Below, piece by piece: positions 1 to 10,287 of a stretch of DNA of 64,000 nt. Origin of the DNA: Nymphaea colorata (Eukaryota; Streptophyta; Magnoliopsida; Nymphaeales; Nymphaeaceae); assembly GCF_008831285.2 (NCBI RefSeq), contig NC_045141.1, positions 4,667,224-4,731,223 of the forward strand, written 5' to 3'. Position numbers and translations under genes: made by a program. Numbering within the stretch: the stretch's first letter is position 1; the number at the start of each line of letters is the position of its first letter. Below the pieces are notes generated by a model. The model made no database searches, was not told the origin of the DNA, and saw only the letters and a program-made list of their open reading frames with translations.

Positions 1-306
1 TTTCTGTCTAACGTATAATTCACGCGGTCCTTTTATTTGCCTAGCTAACCATACTCATACCATCTGATGAAAAGTATATATGAAGTTAATTGTTTTATTA
101 CTTAAATAGTGTTTTTTTAATTGTCAAAAAATGAAAGGATCTTATAACATCAAAATTTTGATAGTATAAAAATCAATTTTTTATTAACTAAAACATGATT
201 TATTTTAAATTAGTATTTATAAACACATTAAAAAGTTCACATTTTGTTTAGAACTTTTTTTAACATGAATTTAAAATGTGGTTTTTGTTTCTTACCCAAG
301 TGATCT

Positions 307-345
307 TATATATATATATATATATATATATCACACACACACACA
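307..345. repeat. (TA)n followed by (CA)n microsatellite
   Basis: A pure TA run of about 25 bases is followed directly by about 14 bases of CA repeat. It lies upstream of the first secreted-peptide gene, in AT-rich DNA that shows no gene. Confidence 0.95.
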
Positions 346-395
346 ATCGTCCATTAAAAAAATAAAAGCTGGATGACTCTAGAGAGTCATTATTC

Positions 396-512
<117 letters not shown>

Positions 513-538
513 TAAAAGAGTGCAGATTGCCCTAACTT

Positions 539-566
539 TTGACTCCCTCCTCATTTTGTACCTATA
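539..566 (+). promoter_or_regulatory. Putative core promoter of peptide gene 1 (W-box core plus TATA-like)
   Basis: TTGAC (539-543, a W-box core) is followed by CTATATATG near 561-569, about 55-60 bases before the ATG at 623. The pyrimidine-rich leader just before the ATG (about 606-620) resembles that of the other copies. WRKY binding is inferred from the core motif only. Confidence 0.4.
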
Positions 567-622
567 TATGCGTACACATGACTATACATGACCAACCTTT
601 AAGGCCTCCCTCTCCCTCTCAC

Positions 623-943
623 ATGGGTTATGCGCTGAAGATCATATACCTATCGATGGCCGCAGCCATACTTGTAGCGAGCCATTTTACGGCAGCAACA
701 TTGGAATCTGAGGAAGCCACTCGCAGGAAACTGGGGATAAAGGTTATCGTCGCCAGGCAACAGAATGAAGGAGTACTCTGCGGAAAGAGCTCAGAGAAGT
801 GCAACGCAGCTGTGGTGGGGCGTGATCCATGGTCGTCCTCCAAGAGGGAATGCCCTCCTCCTCCAAACCATGTATTCAATCCCCACAAGCATGGGGTTGG
901 GAGGAAACCTCTGGAACCTCCGTTCCCCGGCGTTCACTTGTGA
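623..943 (+). CDS. Small secreted proline-rich peptide precursor, copy 1 (intact)
   Basis: Predicted 106-residue secreted protein of unknown function. I start it at the MGYALK methionine, not the upstream in-frame ATG at 539, because every paralogue in the window starts with MG(Y/H/W/S) followed by a basic residue and a hydrophobic core. Residues 1-25 form a signal peptide with likely cleavage after FTAA. The mature part is basic (RRK at 34-36, KLGIK at 36-40) and has three Cys (53, 60, 77). It then shows the family block DPWSSSK (68-74), a run of four prolines (78-81), FNPHKHG (85-91) and a Pro-rich end. No transmembrane or enzyme domain is visible. There is no intron. It is most similar to the copy at 27732 (KxGxxxxV, AAVxG, PWSSxK, PPP, NPH). 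Secretion is well supported; a peptide-hormone or defence role is inference. Confidence 0.75.
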   Translation: MGYALKIIYLSMAAAILVASHFTAATLESEEATRRKLGIKVIVARQQNEGVLCGKSSEKCNAAVVGRDPWSSSKRECPPPPNHVFNPHKHGVGRKPLEPPFPGVHL

Positions 944-978
944 TTTTTCATCCCTTTTTCTGATGAGGGACTGCCCTT

Positions 979-1185
979 TTTTCCAGCAATCGTGTCTGTA
1001 TAATTGTATGCTTAATTAGTCATTGCTAATCAGTGGGAGGAGCTAGAGGTTCTTCCAAGTCATGTTTGTTTTCAATCGTTTGTGGGTGAGTTCTCCAATG
1101 TTTCAAGTGAATTAGTTTCATGAGTCAAAGCACAGGTTTTAAGTTGTAATACCCAACAAACGGCGATGATTCAACCTGAGAATCT
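979..1185 (+). repeat. Conserved 3' flank of peptide unit 1
   Basis: The 3' region carries a CAGCAAT(C/T)GTGT motif (about 983) that recurs after the peptide gene at 18712. A block at 1165-1184 (GATTCAACCTGAGAATC-like) recurs at 8199-8220 and 19230-19252 after two other copies. These shared flanks show that duplication carried more than the coding sequence. Confidence 0.6.
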
Positions 1186-1639
1186 TGTTCTTAGGGGATT
1201 ACAACTTTGAGCATTCGGATCAGCGGTTTATATAGAATTACATGGTGTCAAATGGTGGTGCTTGAGTTGGAATCAGTCCCGTCAAAGAATCAGTCTACTT
1301 GTCCTTTTAAGGTGACACTACAGTGACACTCATAGTCTCAAGTTCAACACTTTTCAATACCATTAAGATAGCACCTTCTAAGTTTTCAACGTTTACTACA
1401 TACCACCCAACTCAACCAGTTACACGACCATCAGAAATGACAAACCCCTTAAATAGCTGGAAACAAAAACCTTAAAATAGAAAAATAAAATCCCAAATTA
1501 AGTTTATTTTTTTCATGCCCCAAAATGGCTTTGGTGCATCTATTCTTTTGTGTGGATTAGCGTGGTGCACTTGTGCTCGTGCTCCAAATGTGAAAAGAAC
1601 AACCCACGGTGTGAAAACAAAGGTTACAGACGCAGCCCA

Positions 1640-2190
1640 TGAAGAGAGAGTGAGAGAGGTTCAACGTGAGGTTTGGTCTGAGTAGATAAACATGGGTATG
1701 CGAACAACTTCATTGAGGTCCGAGTTGAGTTAGCAAGATGGGGACCGGTAGGCCACCTTGATGGCACCCTGGGCTCCACCCATGGGACAGGTAGACCACC
1801 TTGACGATATTACAGATAAATGTTGGAGATCGTGCCGTCAGTTGTTTTTGTGTGCATGCAAAGCCAAGTGGTCAAGTATTCAAAACAGGTTGCATGGTTC
1901 AATGGGCTCCTCCAAAAGGTGGTGTCTTCTCCAGTGCTTCGTATAGGCTGCTTCAATATCTTCATCAACTTTCTATATTTTTCCTTCTTTTGGTACACAC
2001 TACTTTTACTATGTCCCTGTTTCAATATCACCGTCAACTTTACATTTTTTTTCTTTTTATAGATGATTTTTTTACTCCTTTTGGGTACCCCAATACTTTG
2101 TGTGCGTTCATCCCAACATAATTTATTAAAAACAAATAGTAATGACATCTTCTAAAATGGTTAATGTATAATTCACGCAGTCCTTTTATC
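1640..2190. repeat. Intergenic unit repeat upstream of peptide gene 2
   Basis: No gene is supported here. The stretch matches sequences at about 8780-8990, 29510-29945 and 43905-44305: a TTCAAC...GAG/GTAAGATGGGGACAG block, then CATCAACTTTC...TTTTTCCTT, then TTCACG(C/T)GGTCCTTTT. The last piece also appears at 15-37 at the window edge, so the window opens inside another copy of the unit. Short frames here (for example 1801-2121) are not conserved. Confidence 0.6.
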
Positions 2191-2741
2191 TATGGTTTTT
2201 ATTTTTATAGTTCATATCGTTAATGTTTTCCAGACTGGATATCTTCTTCCAGCATGGCAAATAGCTCCCCAAGTTTTTGCAAAGTTATAAGAAGTTAGCA
2301 GGAACCTCAGATTCATATGAAAGACGGTTCCGCCTTTTCAGAAAGTGTGACTTTGTTGGAGAAGAGCAGAGGAAAGCTCCCACTTAGTGTCCTGCAGCTC
2401 TGCAAATTATTTGCATAGTGCTTGACAAAAGAATTAATGTTCCATAAGATCAATCTCAAAGTAAACAGTCAGCGCATTAGAATAATAAATTATTCAAACT
2501 GAGATCGTGGAAGGAGTTGGTTTCACATACAGGATGTGGTTACTTGACATCTACGAAGTGTGTGGTTGCCCAAAGTGCATTGGTATCATCTTCCGTCAAT
2601 CTTAACCCAGAGGATTTCTGCTAAATAAAGAATTTTGAATCCCACCTTTCCTGTTTCATATATATACATTTCCAAGGGAACAATCCTAACCATAGAACCA
2701 TATGATTGATCATTTTCCATTCTCTATCAACCTCTCTCAAA
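2191..2741. other. Upstream region of peptide gene 2, no other gene seen
   Basis: Non-coding, AT-rich. A TATA-like run (CATATATATAC, about 2658-2668) lies roughly 75-85 bases before the ATG at 2742, followed by a pyrimidine-rich leader ending CTCTCTCAAA. Confidence 0.5.
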
Positions 2742-3056
2742 ATGGGTCACATGTACAAGATGTCCTCACTGATAGCCATGGCATTACTGTTAGCAAGCCA
2801 TTCTGCTGTAGGAGAAGCAGCAGCAATAAGGGAATTGATCTCTTACCCCTACAGTAGGAAAATGGGAACGAAGACTATGACCAGGCAAACGGGGGGAGGA
2901 CAGTCCTACAGAAAGCACTCGCAGAGGGATTTGGCAGCTCCAACGGGGGAAGATGCATGGTTTTCCAACAAGTGGGTTAATGGTTACCATATAAGGCCAC
3001 CTATGCCCAACGGAGGCAGGTCCCCATATTTCCCACCTGATCCCCCCATCTATTGA
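2742..3056 (+). CDS. Small secreted proline-rich peptide precursor, copy 2 (intact)
   Basis: Predicted 104-residue secreted protein of the same unrecognised family as the genes at 623 and 18712. The start is placed at MGHMYK (2742), not at the in-frame ATG at 2706, by paralogue alignment. Residues 1-24 form a signal peptide (hydrophobic IAMALLLASHSAV) with cleavage probably near VGEA. The mature part is basic with no cysteine: SRKMGTKTM (38-46), a Gly-rich GGGQ stretch, then DAWFSNK (71-77), equivalent to the DPWSSSK of copy 1. A Pro-rich tail ends in PPDPPIY. The lack of Cys argues against a defensin-like fold and favours a linear or processed peptide. There is no intron. Its unit is cut 161 bases downstream of the stop by the solo LTR insertion. 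Confidence 0.72.
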   Translation: MGHMYKMSSLIAMALLLASHSAVGEAAAIRELISYPYSRKMGTKTMTRQTGGGQSYRKHSQRDLAAPTGEDAWFSNKWVNGYHIRPPMPNGGRSPYFPPDPPIY

Positions 3057-3216
3057 GTTCACAAACTTACTTCCAAGTTTCTTTTTAATTTCTATACTGG
3101 GATTGCATTCAATGGTTGTATTCAATATTAGAACCTTCCATACTAATATGTATGTTTGTTTGCTACTAAGCATGTTTACAATACTTCTTTTAAAGGACAA
3201 AGTGTCAATTAGTTAG

Positions 3217-3221
3217 ACAGG
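3217..3221. repeat. Target-site duplication ACAGG, left
   Basis: The five bases ACAGG directly precede the solo LTR and recur directly after it at 7035-7039. Confidence 0.85.
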
Positions 3222-6200
3222 TGTTAACACCCCAAATTTTTCCACATCAAAATTGAAGCAATGTGAAAATTTCACAAAAGAATTGCGAAAATTTACAATT
3301 TCAAAGCTAATTTCGAATCTAAAGAACAATTAGATTCAAATCGTGAATTTAACCCGAGACACGAATCCCAATGCAGGATTACGAGTCCAAATCCAATTGC
3401 AAATATCATTTGAAATTCAAATCCAATAGCAAAATGCAAATTTTGACATAGATCCAAGAATTGGATCTAATTCAGTCTAGAATGCTACGTGGGACCCACG
3501 TGTGGGCCCCACCTAGCCCGTGTGGTCAAGAGCCCCCCAGGGGCCACGCCCCCTCCATGTCAAAAAAAATAATAAATAAATATTTTCTCTCAAATTAATT
3601 GAAGAAAAGTCATTTTCAAGAAGAAATAAAGGAGAAACCTAGGAAAAGAGAGACATTTATGTCTCTCTCTTTTCTTTAACCAGGTCCTCCTTAAAGAAAA
3701 AAATCATTTTCAAGGAAGCAATTGTTAGGCTGGTCAAACTCACCTAACCTACTTAATCCAAGTAGATTTGACCCAGGTGCACCCAAATGTGGTGCCAATT
3801 CAGCTAGGTTCGGTCAGCACAGACTCAACACAGTCAAAACGTAAGTCTGTCTCATGATCCAATTAATGGACGAAAATAGAGTTTGACCGAACCAAACCCA
3901 CTTTGACTAAACTCAGTCAAAGTACAATTTAGCTCAATTAAGAACTTTCTTGACCCAAATTTATCAAATTACCTCAAACAAAGTCAAAGTACTTGCAAAT
4001 AAGCTTTGACTTTGGTCAATTGGTCGAAATTGATCAATTTGGACAATTTTGCCATTCTGCGGTCAAATTGAGATTAAAAAGCCTAAATTGGTTTATGAAA
4101 ATCAAATAAACATTTGAATTTGTCAAATGCATGAATCAAATACCAAATTTAAATTGAATTTCTCAAGTGAAAGTTTGATTCAGTTGCAATCCATTTTCAA
4201 TCAAGTTTTGGACGAAAATACACTTTTCGAACCAAATTTGATAAAATTTTTGAATTTTATTAAAATTTAAATTGAATTATCATAATTCAATGGCATTTGG
4301 ATCTTAGTAACTAGGTTTTAACCTTACAAGCTTGATTTCAAATAAAAAATAAATAAATAGTACAAAATAAGGGCAAAACCCTGTGAAAGGCATTTTCATC
4401 CAAAATTTTGGTCAAGATGGTCACCTAGGTCTGAACCCATGTTGACCAAACCTAGCCCAACCCACCTAGCTCGTGGAAATGGGCTGAGAGATGTTCAATT
4501 AGAGCCTTTAAAGCCTATTTAACTCATTTTACAAGTCCCCAAGGTCTTAAGCAAGTTCCCAATGTGAGTTAAGAAGGTGGTTGAACCCACCTCCTCCTCT
4601 AAATAAACCTCCCTTTGGCCACCAAGGGGGAGGATGAAATTTTGGAGCATTCTATCAAATTGCTGCAGCCAAGGAGCTAGAAGGGAGAAGCCAAGGAAGA
4701 GAGAAGAGGTTCGTCCAAGCCCTCTTCCCCTTTTTCTCCCATTCTCTTCTTCTATTCTCCCCATTGATTTTGCTAAGTTAGGGTGCTTAAGTGAACCCTT
4801 ACTTAGGATTTTCGTGGTGAGAAGCCCTCTTTACCACTCCAAATTCCAGCAAGCAAGCTATTTCTTATTCTAGCTTTGCTAAGCTTGAATCCACGGTTAG
4901 ATTCTTGCTTAGGATTGCTTGAGTTAGAAAATAAGTGAAGACGAAGGACAAGCATCAAGACCGACCACAAGGTAGGTGATTTTAACTCACTTCTCTTCTA
5001 CTTTAGCTTATTGTTGATTTATTTTAATTCCAGAAATTCGTGGGAGGGTTTATTTTCATTTGCTTACGGCTGGGAATGATGTCCAGCTAAGGGAAACCTA
5101 CGCTTCAATGTACATGTTAATGCATAATGCATGCATATGTCAATTTTTCTTAAATATGAACCCAAGTATCGAATTTTGAAATGGGCCCCAAGGCCACGTC
5201 CCTTTCAAAGGAACCAACTTAATACCATTTTGAACTCCCTACCATGAGAGAATCCCATGGTGAGAGAGTGATTTTGCTGCATCACGTATGATGAAAATGC
5301 CTATAAGGGATGTATATGTTTTTATGAATGTGATCCACCCTTGCATGGCGAAATGATGGACGAATAAGCTTGAACATTGTTTTATTTTCTTTCTTATTCA
5401 CAGTCATTTTGATTCATGTCTTTCAATTTAATTAATCAAGGGTAGTAGGGAAGATTTGAAACAAGTTTTCAATCTTCCTACATAAAAGAACCCAGCCATG
5501 AATCATCATGATTCATGAGACATGCGGTCCCTTGATAAAATTTCATTTTGAAGAGTAAGGTACGTATATATATATACGTTGTTATATATATACATACATG
5601 TGTCCAATCTCTTGTTGAAAATAATTTTTCTTCTCTTAAAATCAGGTTGGAATACGTTTCCAAACTGGTTTTTAAGAAGGATGATCGTTTTGATTGATTT
5701 TCATAGTGCAAGGCTATGAAAACATTTTCATTTCATTTTTACTTAATTTCAGCAAACCCATACGTAAGATGTATGTATGTTGTTGAAATCAGACTATGTT
5801 TCATAGGAATTGGTTTAAGAATGTCAAAGTTTACATATTTGAAATACCAACTATCCTAAAATCATCCAAAGGAGTTGATGATTTCATTACTATGAAATCT
5901 GGAATTTGAATAGATTTGAAAAACTCATTGTTTCTATCTAAGAAACAAGTCCTTATTGGAGTCAATGTCCACAATTTTCAGCTATTTAAATCAACAGAAA
6001 GTCTGATTTTTAGCTATTTTGAGACAAAAGTGGATGTCATCCACATCTCCCATCCATTTCAAAGATTGAACTTGACATCATTTATATATTTTCATCATTT
6101 TGATAATTTTATGTCAAGCCTCAAACTTATGGACTACATCTCTAATTCATGTGCTTAATCATATAATGAGCACATATAGAAAAAGTCCTACATTTTAATC

Positions 6201-7034
6201 AATCTTCATGCATAGATTGTATGACGTGCAATATGGACTTTGAGAGATTATGAGAGAGTGAAGAATGTATGTTTCATATGAATGAATCTTGAGGGATTAT
6301 GAGAGAGAGAAGAATGAATGTTCCATATAGTTTCCCTTCTCGTTTCATGCATTCACTTTCACTCAAAATCAATAGCACCACATGCACATTCTCAAGAAAT
6401 TAAGTGATTCAAATTTGAGTTGCAAAAAGTGACCAAGTCATATTGCAATGAGAATTTGTAAACCTCACTTAACTTCAAAAGAAAACACAAGCAATGCATT
6501 CATAATATTTTGGCCAAAGTGTATTTGAAAAATAACATGTTTTCTAACAATTTGGAACCTATGTTCTTTCAAAAGAATGAATTCTATAAGTCACATAATT
6601 TGACAAAAGAAGAGTTCAAAATCAATTTTGATCATAAGATGATCATCATCATCTAGAGTTCACAACAAAGAACTCAATTCCAAATCTTCAAAATCCTGAA
6701 GAATTATGTGTTTCAAATAACACCAAAACAAAAGTTTTTAAACCAACTTGAAAACCCCTCAATATTCAAATTCATTTATTCAAGAAATGAATTTCGGTTC
6801 TTGAATATAAAACCTCAATGCACAAGCATATAGGATTTGCATCAATAACTCGTATATGATCCAAATGATCCTTAGTCCTTGGTCTAATTACCCTTTTAAA
6901 GGCGGCATGAACGGTTGGACCTCGTACCGATGGGTGGATCCCTTTCTCTTGAAAATTTTCTCAAAACCCCAATTTTCAAAGAATTTTACTGACTCGCATT
7001 TCGACCTCCTTGAAAAAGGAGTGGGGTGCGAACA
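3222..7034 (+). mobile_element. 3.8 kb solo LTR, Ty3/gypsy-like
   Basis: The block starts TGTTAACACCCC, ends GGTGCGAACA, and is flanked by perfect 5-bp duplications (ACAGG). It contains no gag-pol reading frame, primer-binding site or polypurine tract, so it is a single LTR left by recombination between the two ends of a full element. The TGTTA.CACCCC start, GTGCGAACA end and multi-kilobase length resemble LTRs of plant Ty3/gypsy elements (chromovirus or Tat type); that is family knowledge, not proof. It contains a local near-tandem repeat (about 6241 and 6290, period 49). Open frames inside (for example 4519-4764, 4634-4873) are short and unlike known proteins. Confidence 0.85.
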
Positions 7035-7039
7035 ACAGG
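7035..7039. repeat. Target-site duplication ACAGG, right
   Basis: Matches 3217-3221 and lies immediately after the terminal CA of the solo LTR. Confidence 0.85.
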
Positions 7040-7640
7040 CTCTTGTTTGATTGTGATAAGAGTGATCAGAGACACGATCAGAGTCTGCTCGTTGTGCCTG
7101 AGATTTTTAGCTTTTAACGGAAGCACTGCAACAACACTAGGGAAAAGTTCACGGCCGCCTTGTTTGAATTCAAGATGTGGGAACGAAATTCTCGCCAAGG
7201 ATGCAATCATGGCGCAGAAAATTCAAAATTCTCTGACGAGATTGGGCCAATTTGCAACTTCACGGGAATTATTGACTTGTAGGATGCCCGAATGACCGGG
7301 ATCGTCTAAGACATTCCTGTGACGCTAATGTCCCTCCAATTACATGCTCTATCAAACAGCGAACACCATGACCACATAAATGCGCTTTTTGTGGAATATG
7401 GAAACTTGGATTTAGACAAGCACAATGGATTATAAATTCAGTTGCTATCTAAACAGGATCAAATCGATAGACGTTGGACCATCCACGGCCGTTTAGTTTT
7501 GACTAATAATTTTCTTTGGAGAAATATTGATTGCTCAAATCTCCTGGAAACGTTTCATTGGAAAGAAATCTGTCTGTTCCAAAAAGACTTTTCGGTTCGA
7601 GTTCTGCCAACTGTGGATAGATTATCTTTCATTGAAGTTT
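7040..7640. other. Intergenic DNA with no recognised gene
   Basis: Short frames on both strands (7026-7295, 7442-7642) show no domain. Before the solo LTR inserted, this DNA would have directly continued the downstream flank of peptide gene 2. Confidence 0.5.
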
Positions 7641-7644
7641 GAGG

Positions 7645-7755
7645 GCATCTGCTTCTATGTTTCAAAACATTAACACTCGCCGTCACTCTTGACTCGGTGG
7701 ATCTCTGCCAATTGGAAGAGTTCAACTCCCATCCTTCATTTTTCAGCTATATATA
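7645..7755 (+). promoter_or_regulatory. Conserved promoter block of peptide copy 3
   Basis: This block resembles the region at about 27535-27645 upstream of copy 6: a (T/C)CAAAACAT element, then CTTGACTCG(G/A)TGG (7688-7700 here, 27581 there) with a TTGAC W-box core, then AG(T/C)TCAACTC, then a TATATATA-type TATA (about 7750) 55-60 bases before the ATG. Conservation between two copies suggests the promoter was duplicated with the gene. WRKY control is inference. Confidence 0.5.
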
Positions 7756-7807
7756 CCCATAGTTGAACAGGCCTAACCTTTAACAGGACCTCTATTTCCC
7801 TTTCTCA

Positions 7808-7984
7808 ATGGGTTGGATTCTCAAGTTATCCATATTAATGGCCATGGCCATACATGTGATGGGAAATTCTGCTGTAGCAACAGCAATAAGGAAACCCCGT
7901 ATCCAGGCCCACATTTGTTCGGCCACCTCCCTCCATTTAGAAGAACTTGTTATTGAAATGCATTACCAGGAAATCCGGTCTTAA
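7808..7984 (+). pseudogene. Secreted-peptide copy 3, probably truncated by frameshift
   Basis: The open frame gives 58 residues. It begins MGWILKLSILMAMAIHVM and continues NSAVATAIRKP, a clear family signal peptide, then loses resemblance to the paralogues and stops early. In another frame the DNA from about 7902 reads YPGPHLFGHLPPF, which looks like the Pro-rich family tail, so a small indel near 7895-7905 probably broke the gene. It may still be expressed as a short secreted peptide with a new C-terminus. The signal peptide matches copies 1 and 5 closely, including the AMAI core. It has no cysteine in the signal peptide and one (residue 37) after it. Confidence 0.6.
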
Positions 7985-8198
7985 AATCCTCACCGAAGTA
8001 CCGGGATGGACTCCTCATCCACAATTTGGTGTACAATTAGATTATCGATTATATATAATCGGCTTTAGTTATCCATTTCTAATGAGGTAAAAGGATTGAT
8101 AATCCAAATCATCATCTTTGTCTTGGCTCGTTGTGGGCGAAAGCACATCCTGTTTTGTCTGAGGTAGTTAAGAGGAATCACGGCTTGAATGCCACAGA

Positions 8199-8990
8199 GT
8201 GATTCTTCAACCTGTGAATCGTGTTTGTTTTGCTCCCAGAAGTTTTACCGATGATAATCCACGTGAAGAATCAGTTCATAAATTCCCAATGGCCAGATGG
8301 TTGGGAATTGTTTTGCCCACAAAACTTTTACCGATCCATCCAAAACCATCGTCATATGAATCACCGACGGTCTTATGTGTCTTTACCAACAGTTTGAGCC
8401 GTTGGCAATAGCCGAACCACATTAACTCTGGTGTTTGTGTGAGATTGTCGTCTTTCTTCAATATTTGATAATAAGTGCATCCCATTCAACAGGCCTGAAA
8501 GATTTTAAACTTTTGGGATCTGGGTTCCAGAGAATCACATGATGTGAAAAAATTGGTGCTTGCGATCTGGATTAGTGCAGTCCAATTTAAGTTTGTTTGG
8601 TGGGAAATTTTGGAATCCGATTCAAACGCATGGGATCCTTTCAGAATTCCAAATCAGTGCAATCAAAGGAACGAAAATAAGAAGATAAACCCGTGTCCTG
8701 ATCTGAAAACCAAATTCTTTATAAAAGTTTCAATCAAATGGGAAAGAATCAACCATGGTGTGAAAACTAAGGTCACTCATGCGCAGAAGACAGAGAAAGT
8801 ATCAACTTTCATGAGCTCTGAGTGGAGTCGGTAAGATAGGGACAGTTGACCAGCTTGACCTTACAGATAAATATGGACCCGGGAGTCCATGCTGCGTGTT
8901 TTTGTCTGGACAGGAAAAGCCGTGTTTGGGTCTCCGGAAAAAGCTTGCATTATTCAATGGTTTCCCGTCTTCTCCCATAACGCGCAATGG
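8199..8990. repeat. Downstream flank of peptide copy 3, shared with other units
   Basis: GTGATTCTTCAACCTGTGAATC (8199-8220) matches 1165-1184 and 19230-19252. Further on, ACATGATGTGAAAA..TTGGTGCTT (about 8536-8564) matches about 19320-19350 and 1240-1262. The stretch 8780-8880 matches the TTCAACTTTCATGAG block at 29515 and 43915. No convincing gene is present. Confidence 0.55.
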
Positions 8991-9280
8991 AAGGTGAAAC
9001 AAGTTCTATATTTGATTATCTCCCAATAAATATCCAACCCGATTATAGATAAATGGCAAGCCTTACACTAGTCCAATCTAAATTCGCCTTAGGGAGTCCA
9101 AACATGATTACAAATCTGAATCTAAACTATGCAGTCATTCTTCGACTGCTATCATACGTGGTAGTGGTCAATTCCTTATCACGGCCTTCATCTTAGAAAG
9201 CCACAATTCTTCCTGTTGTACATCACTCACATCGAAGAACTTCCTCGAAAGACTATCAATTGTTTTTTAGCTCTCGCCTC

Positions 9281-9287
9281 TATAAAT
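9281..9287 (+). promoter_or_regulatory. TATA box of peptide copy 4
   Basis: TATAAAT lies 54-60 bases before the ATG at 9341 and is followed by a pyrimidine-rich leader (CCTTCCTTTGTCTCTCTAAC). The spacing matches the other copies. Confidence 0.5.
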
Positions 9288-9340
9288 CATACGCAGTCTC
9301 TAAATTCCTATCCGCTGCACCCTTCCTTTGTCTCTCTAAC

Positions 9341-9697
9341 ATGGTCTACAACATGAAGATATTCATTTTGGGAGTAGCCATCCTTCTTGCCGTTCTGGGA
9401 GTCTTTTCGGGTTCGAATGTTATTAAATTTGCATTTCTCTTTGAGAAGAATTTACTAAGAAAGCGTATGATGGATATTTCTTTCTCTGTATTACATGCAG
9501 TTGGAGTGAGTTTGCGGCCATGTCCTGGCCCATCCCATATCCTCTGGATTTCAATTATGGCACCCTGGTACCACGACCCAATCAAAGCAGACCCACAGTC
9601 TGCCCCCCTCCTTGTGGGGGTGGAGGTCAAGTACCACGAGTCTGAAAAAAGCCATTGGATGGTGTATACACAACACACACACACACACACACTCTGA
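9341..9697 (+). pseudogene. Secreted-peptide copy 4, divergent or frameshifted tail
   Basis: Starting at MVYNMKIF, the frame encodes 118 residues. A signal peptide (ILGVAILLAVLGVFSG) is aligned with the family start. The C-terminal half in this frame runs into a (CA)n microsatellite and ends in a His-Thr repeat, unlike the paralogues. In a shifted frame (about 9502-9645) the DNA encodes a Cys- and Pro-rich stretch, VCPPPCGGGGQVPRV, that fits the family tail better. I tested an intron (possible donors 9374-9488, acceptor 9500), but no GT-AG pair joins the two frames in phase. A frameshift or gene conversion is therefore the simpler reading. An upstream in-frame ATG at 9260 is disfavoured because a TATA box lies downstream of it. 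Confidence 0.5.
9669..9693. repeat. (CA)n microsatellite
   Basis: About eleven CA/AC units lie inside the degenerate 3' end of peptide copy 4 and produce its artificial His-Thr tail. Confidence 0.9.
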
Positions 9698-9990
9698 TTC
9701 ACAGGGATTTTAATAAAATGATGCTTCACTACCCGGGACAGTGTTTAGAATTGAATATGTCTCTCTGCCGGTGCTTTCCTATGTTGTATGTTTATCTTTG
9801 TAATATTGGTGATCTGTGCTTGATCCGCCCCTTATTAGAAAAGAAAATGAGTAACTTGAATTTAGTTATTCCATGCGAGCTAACAGTAATAACGTGAGCT
9901 CCTTGTCTCTTCTTCGAGCTCATAAGTGTGTTTAATTAAGTGGTAACAGAAATGCGAGAGAGAGAGAGAGAGAAAGACAGAGCAGGAAAA

Positions 9991-10274
9991 TGTTACGGAA
10001 AGATATGACAAGGGGATATGCAACGGATGAATGTTATCAATCATGATTATCGGGTAAAGAGATTATCGAGTGAAGGATCCTGTCAAACAATAGAAAGAAT
10101 TTTGAATAATTACCATATATGTTCCAAGGTTGTAACATTGTATAGCTGTAATGTTATGTAACTGATCACAAATTACAGTATATAATACAAGGTATACTCT
10201 TGCAAGAGAGATGCAAGAGAGTTACTCATTCTCATCCTCTTGAGTCGTTACTTTCTCGTTTCTCATTTCCTATA
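9991..10274 (+). repeat. 5' LTR of copia element 1
   Basis: 284 bases starting TGTTACGG and ending TTTCCTATA. Closely similar to 15358-15649, with scattered substitutions and a short insertion in the 3' copy. Confidence 0.88.
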
Positions 10275-10287
10275 TGGTAACAGAGCC
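10275..10287 (+). other. Primer-binding site of copia element 1
   Basis: TGGTAACAGAGCC directly follows the 5' LTR. It differs by one base from the TGGTATCAGAGCC initiator-methionine tRNA complement usual in plant copia elements. Confidence 0.85.

Noticed and set aside
628-888. Minus-strand frame opposite peptide gene 1
   Set aside because: Shadow of the plus-strand gene: no family resemblance, and the plus strand carries the conserved signal peptide and motif.
765-1019. Plus-strand frame overlapping peptide gene 1
   Set aside because: Different frame, lacks a signal peptide, and is not conserved in paralogues.
2790-3200. Minus-strand 136-codon frame over peptide gene 2
   Set aside because: Antisense shadow with no domain. 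The plus-strand frame aligns to paralogues.
9341-9645. Intron in peptide copy 4 joining the signal peptide to the shifted Pro-rich tail
   Set aside because: GT sites upstream were tested against the AG at 9500 and none gives the right phase. The other copies have no intron.
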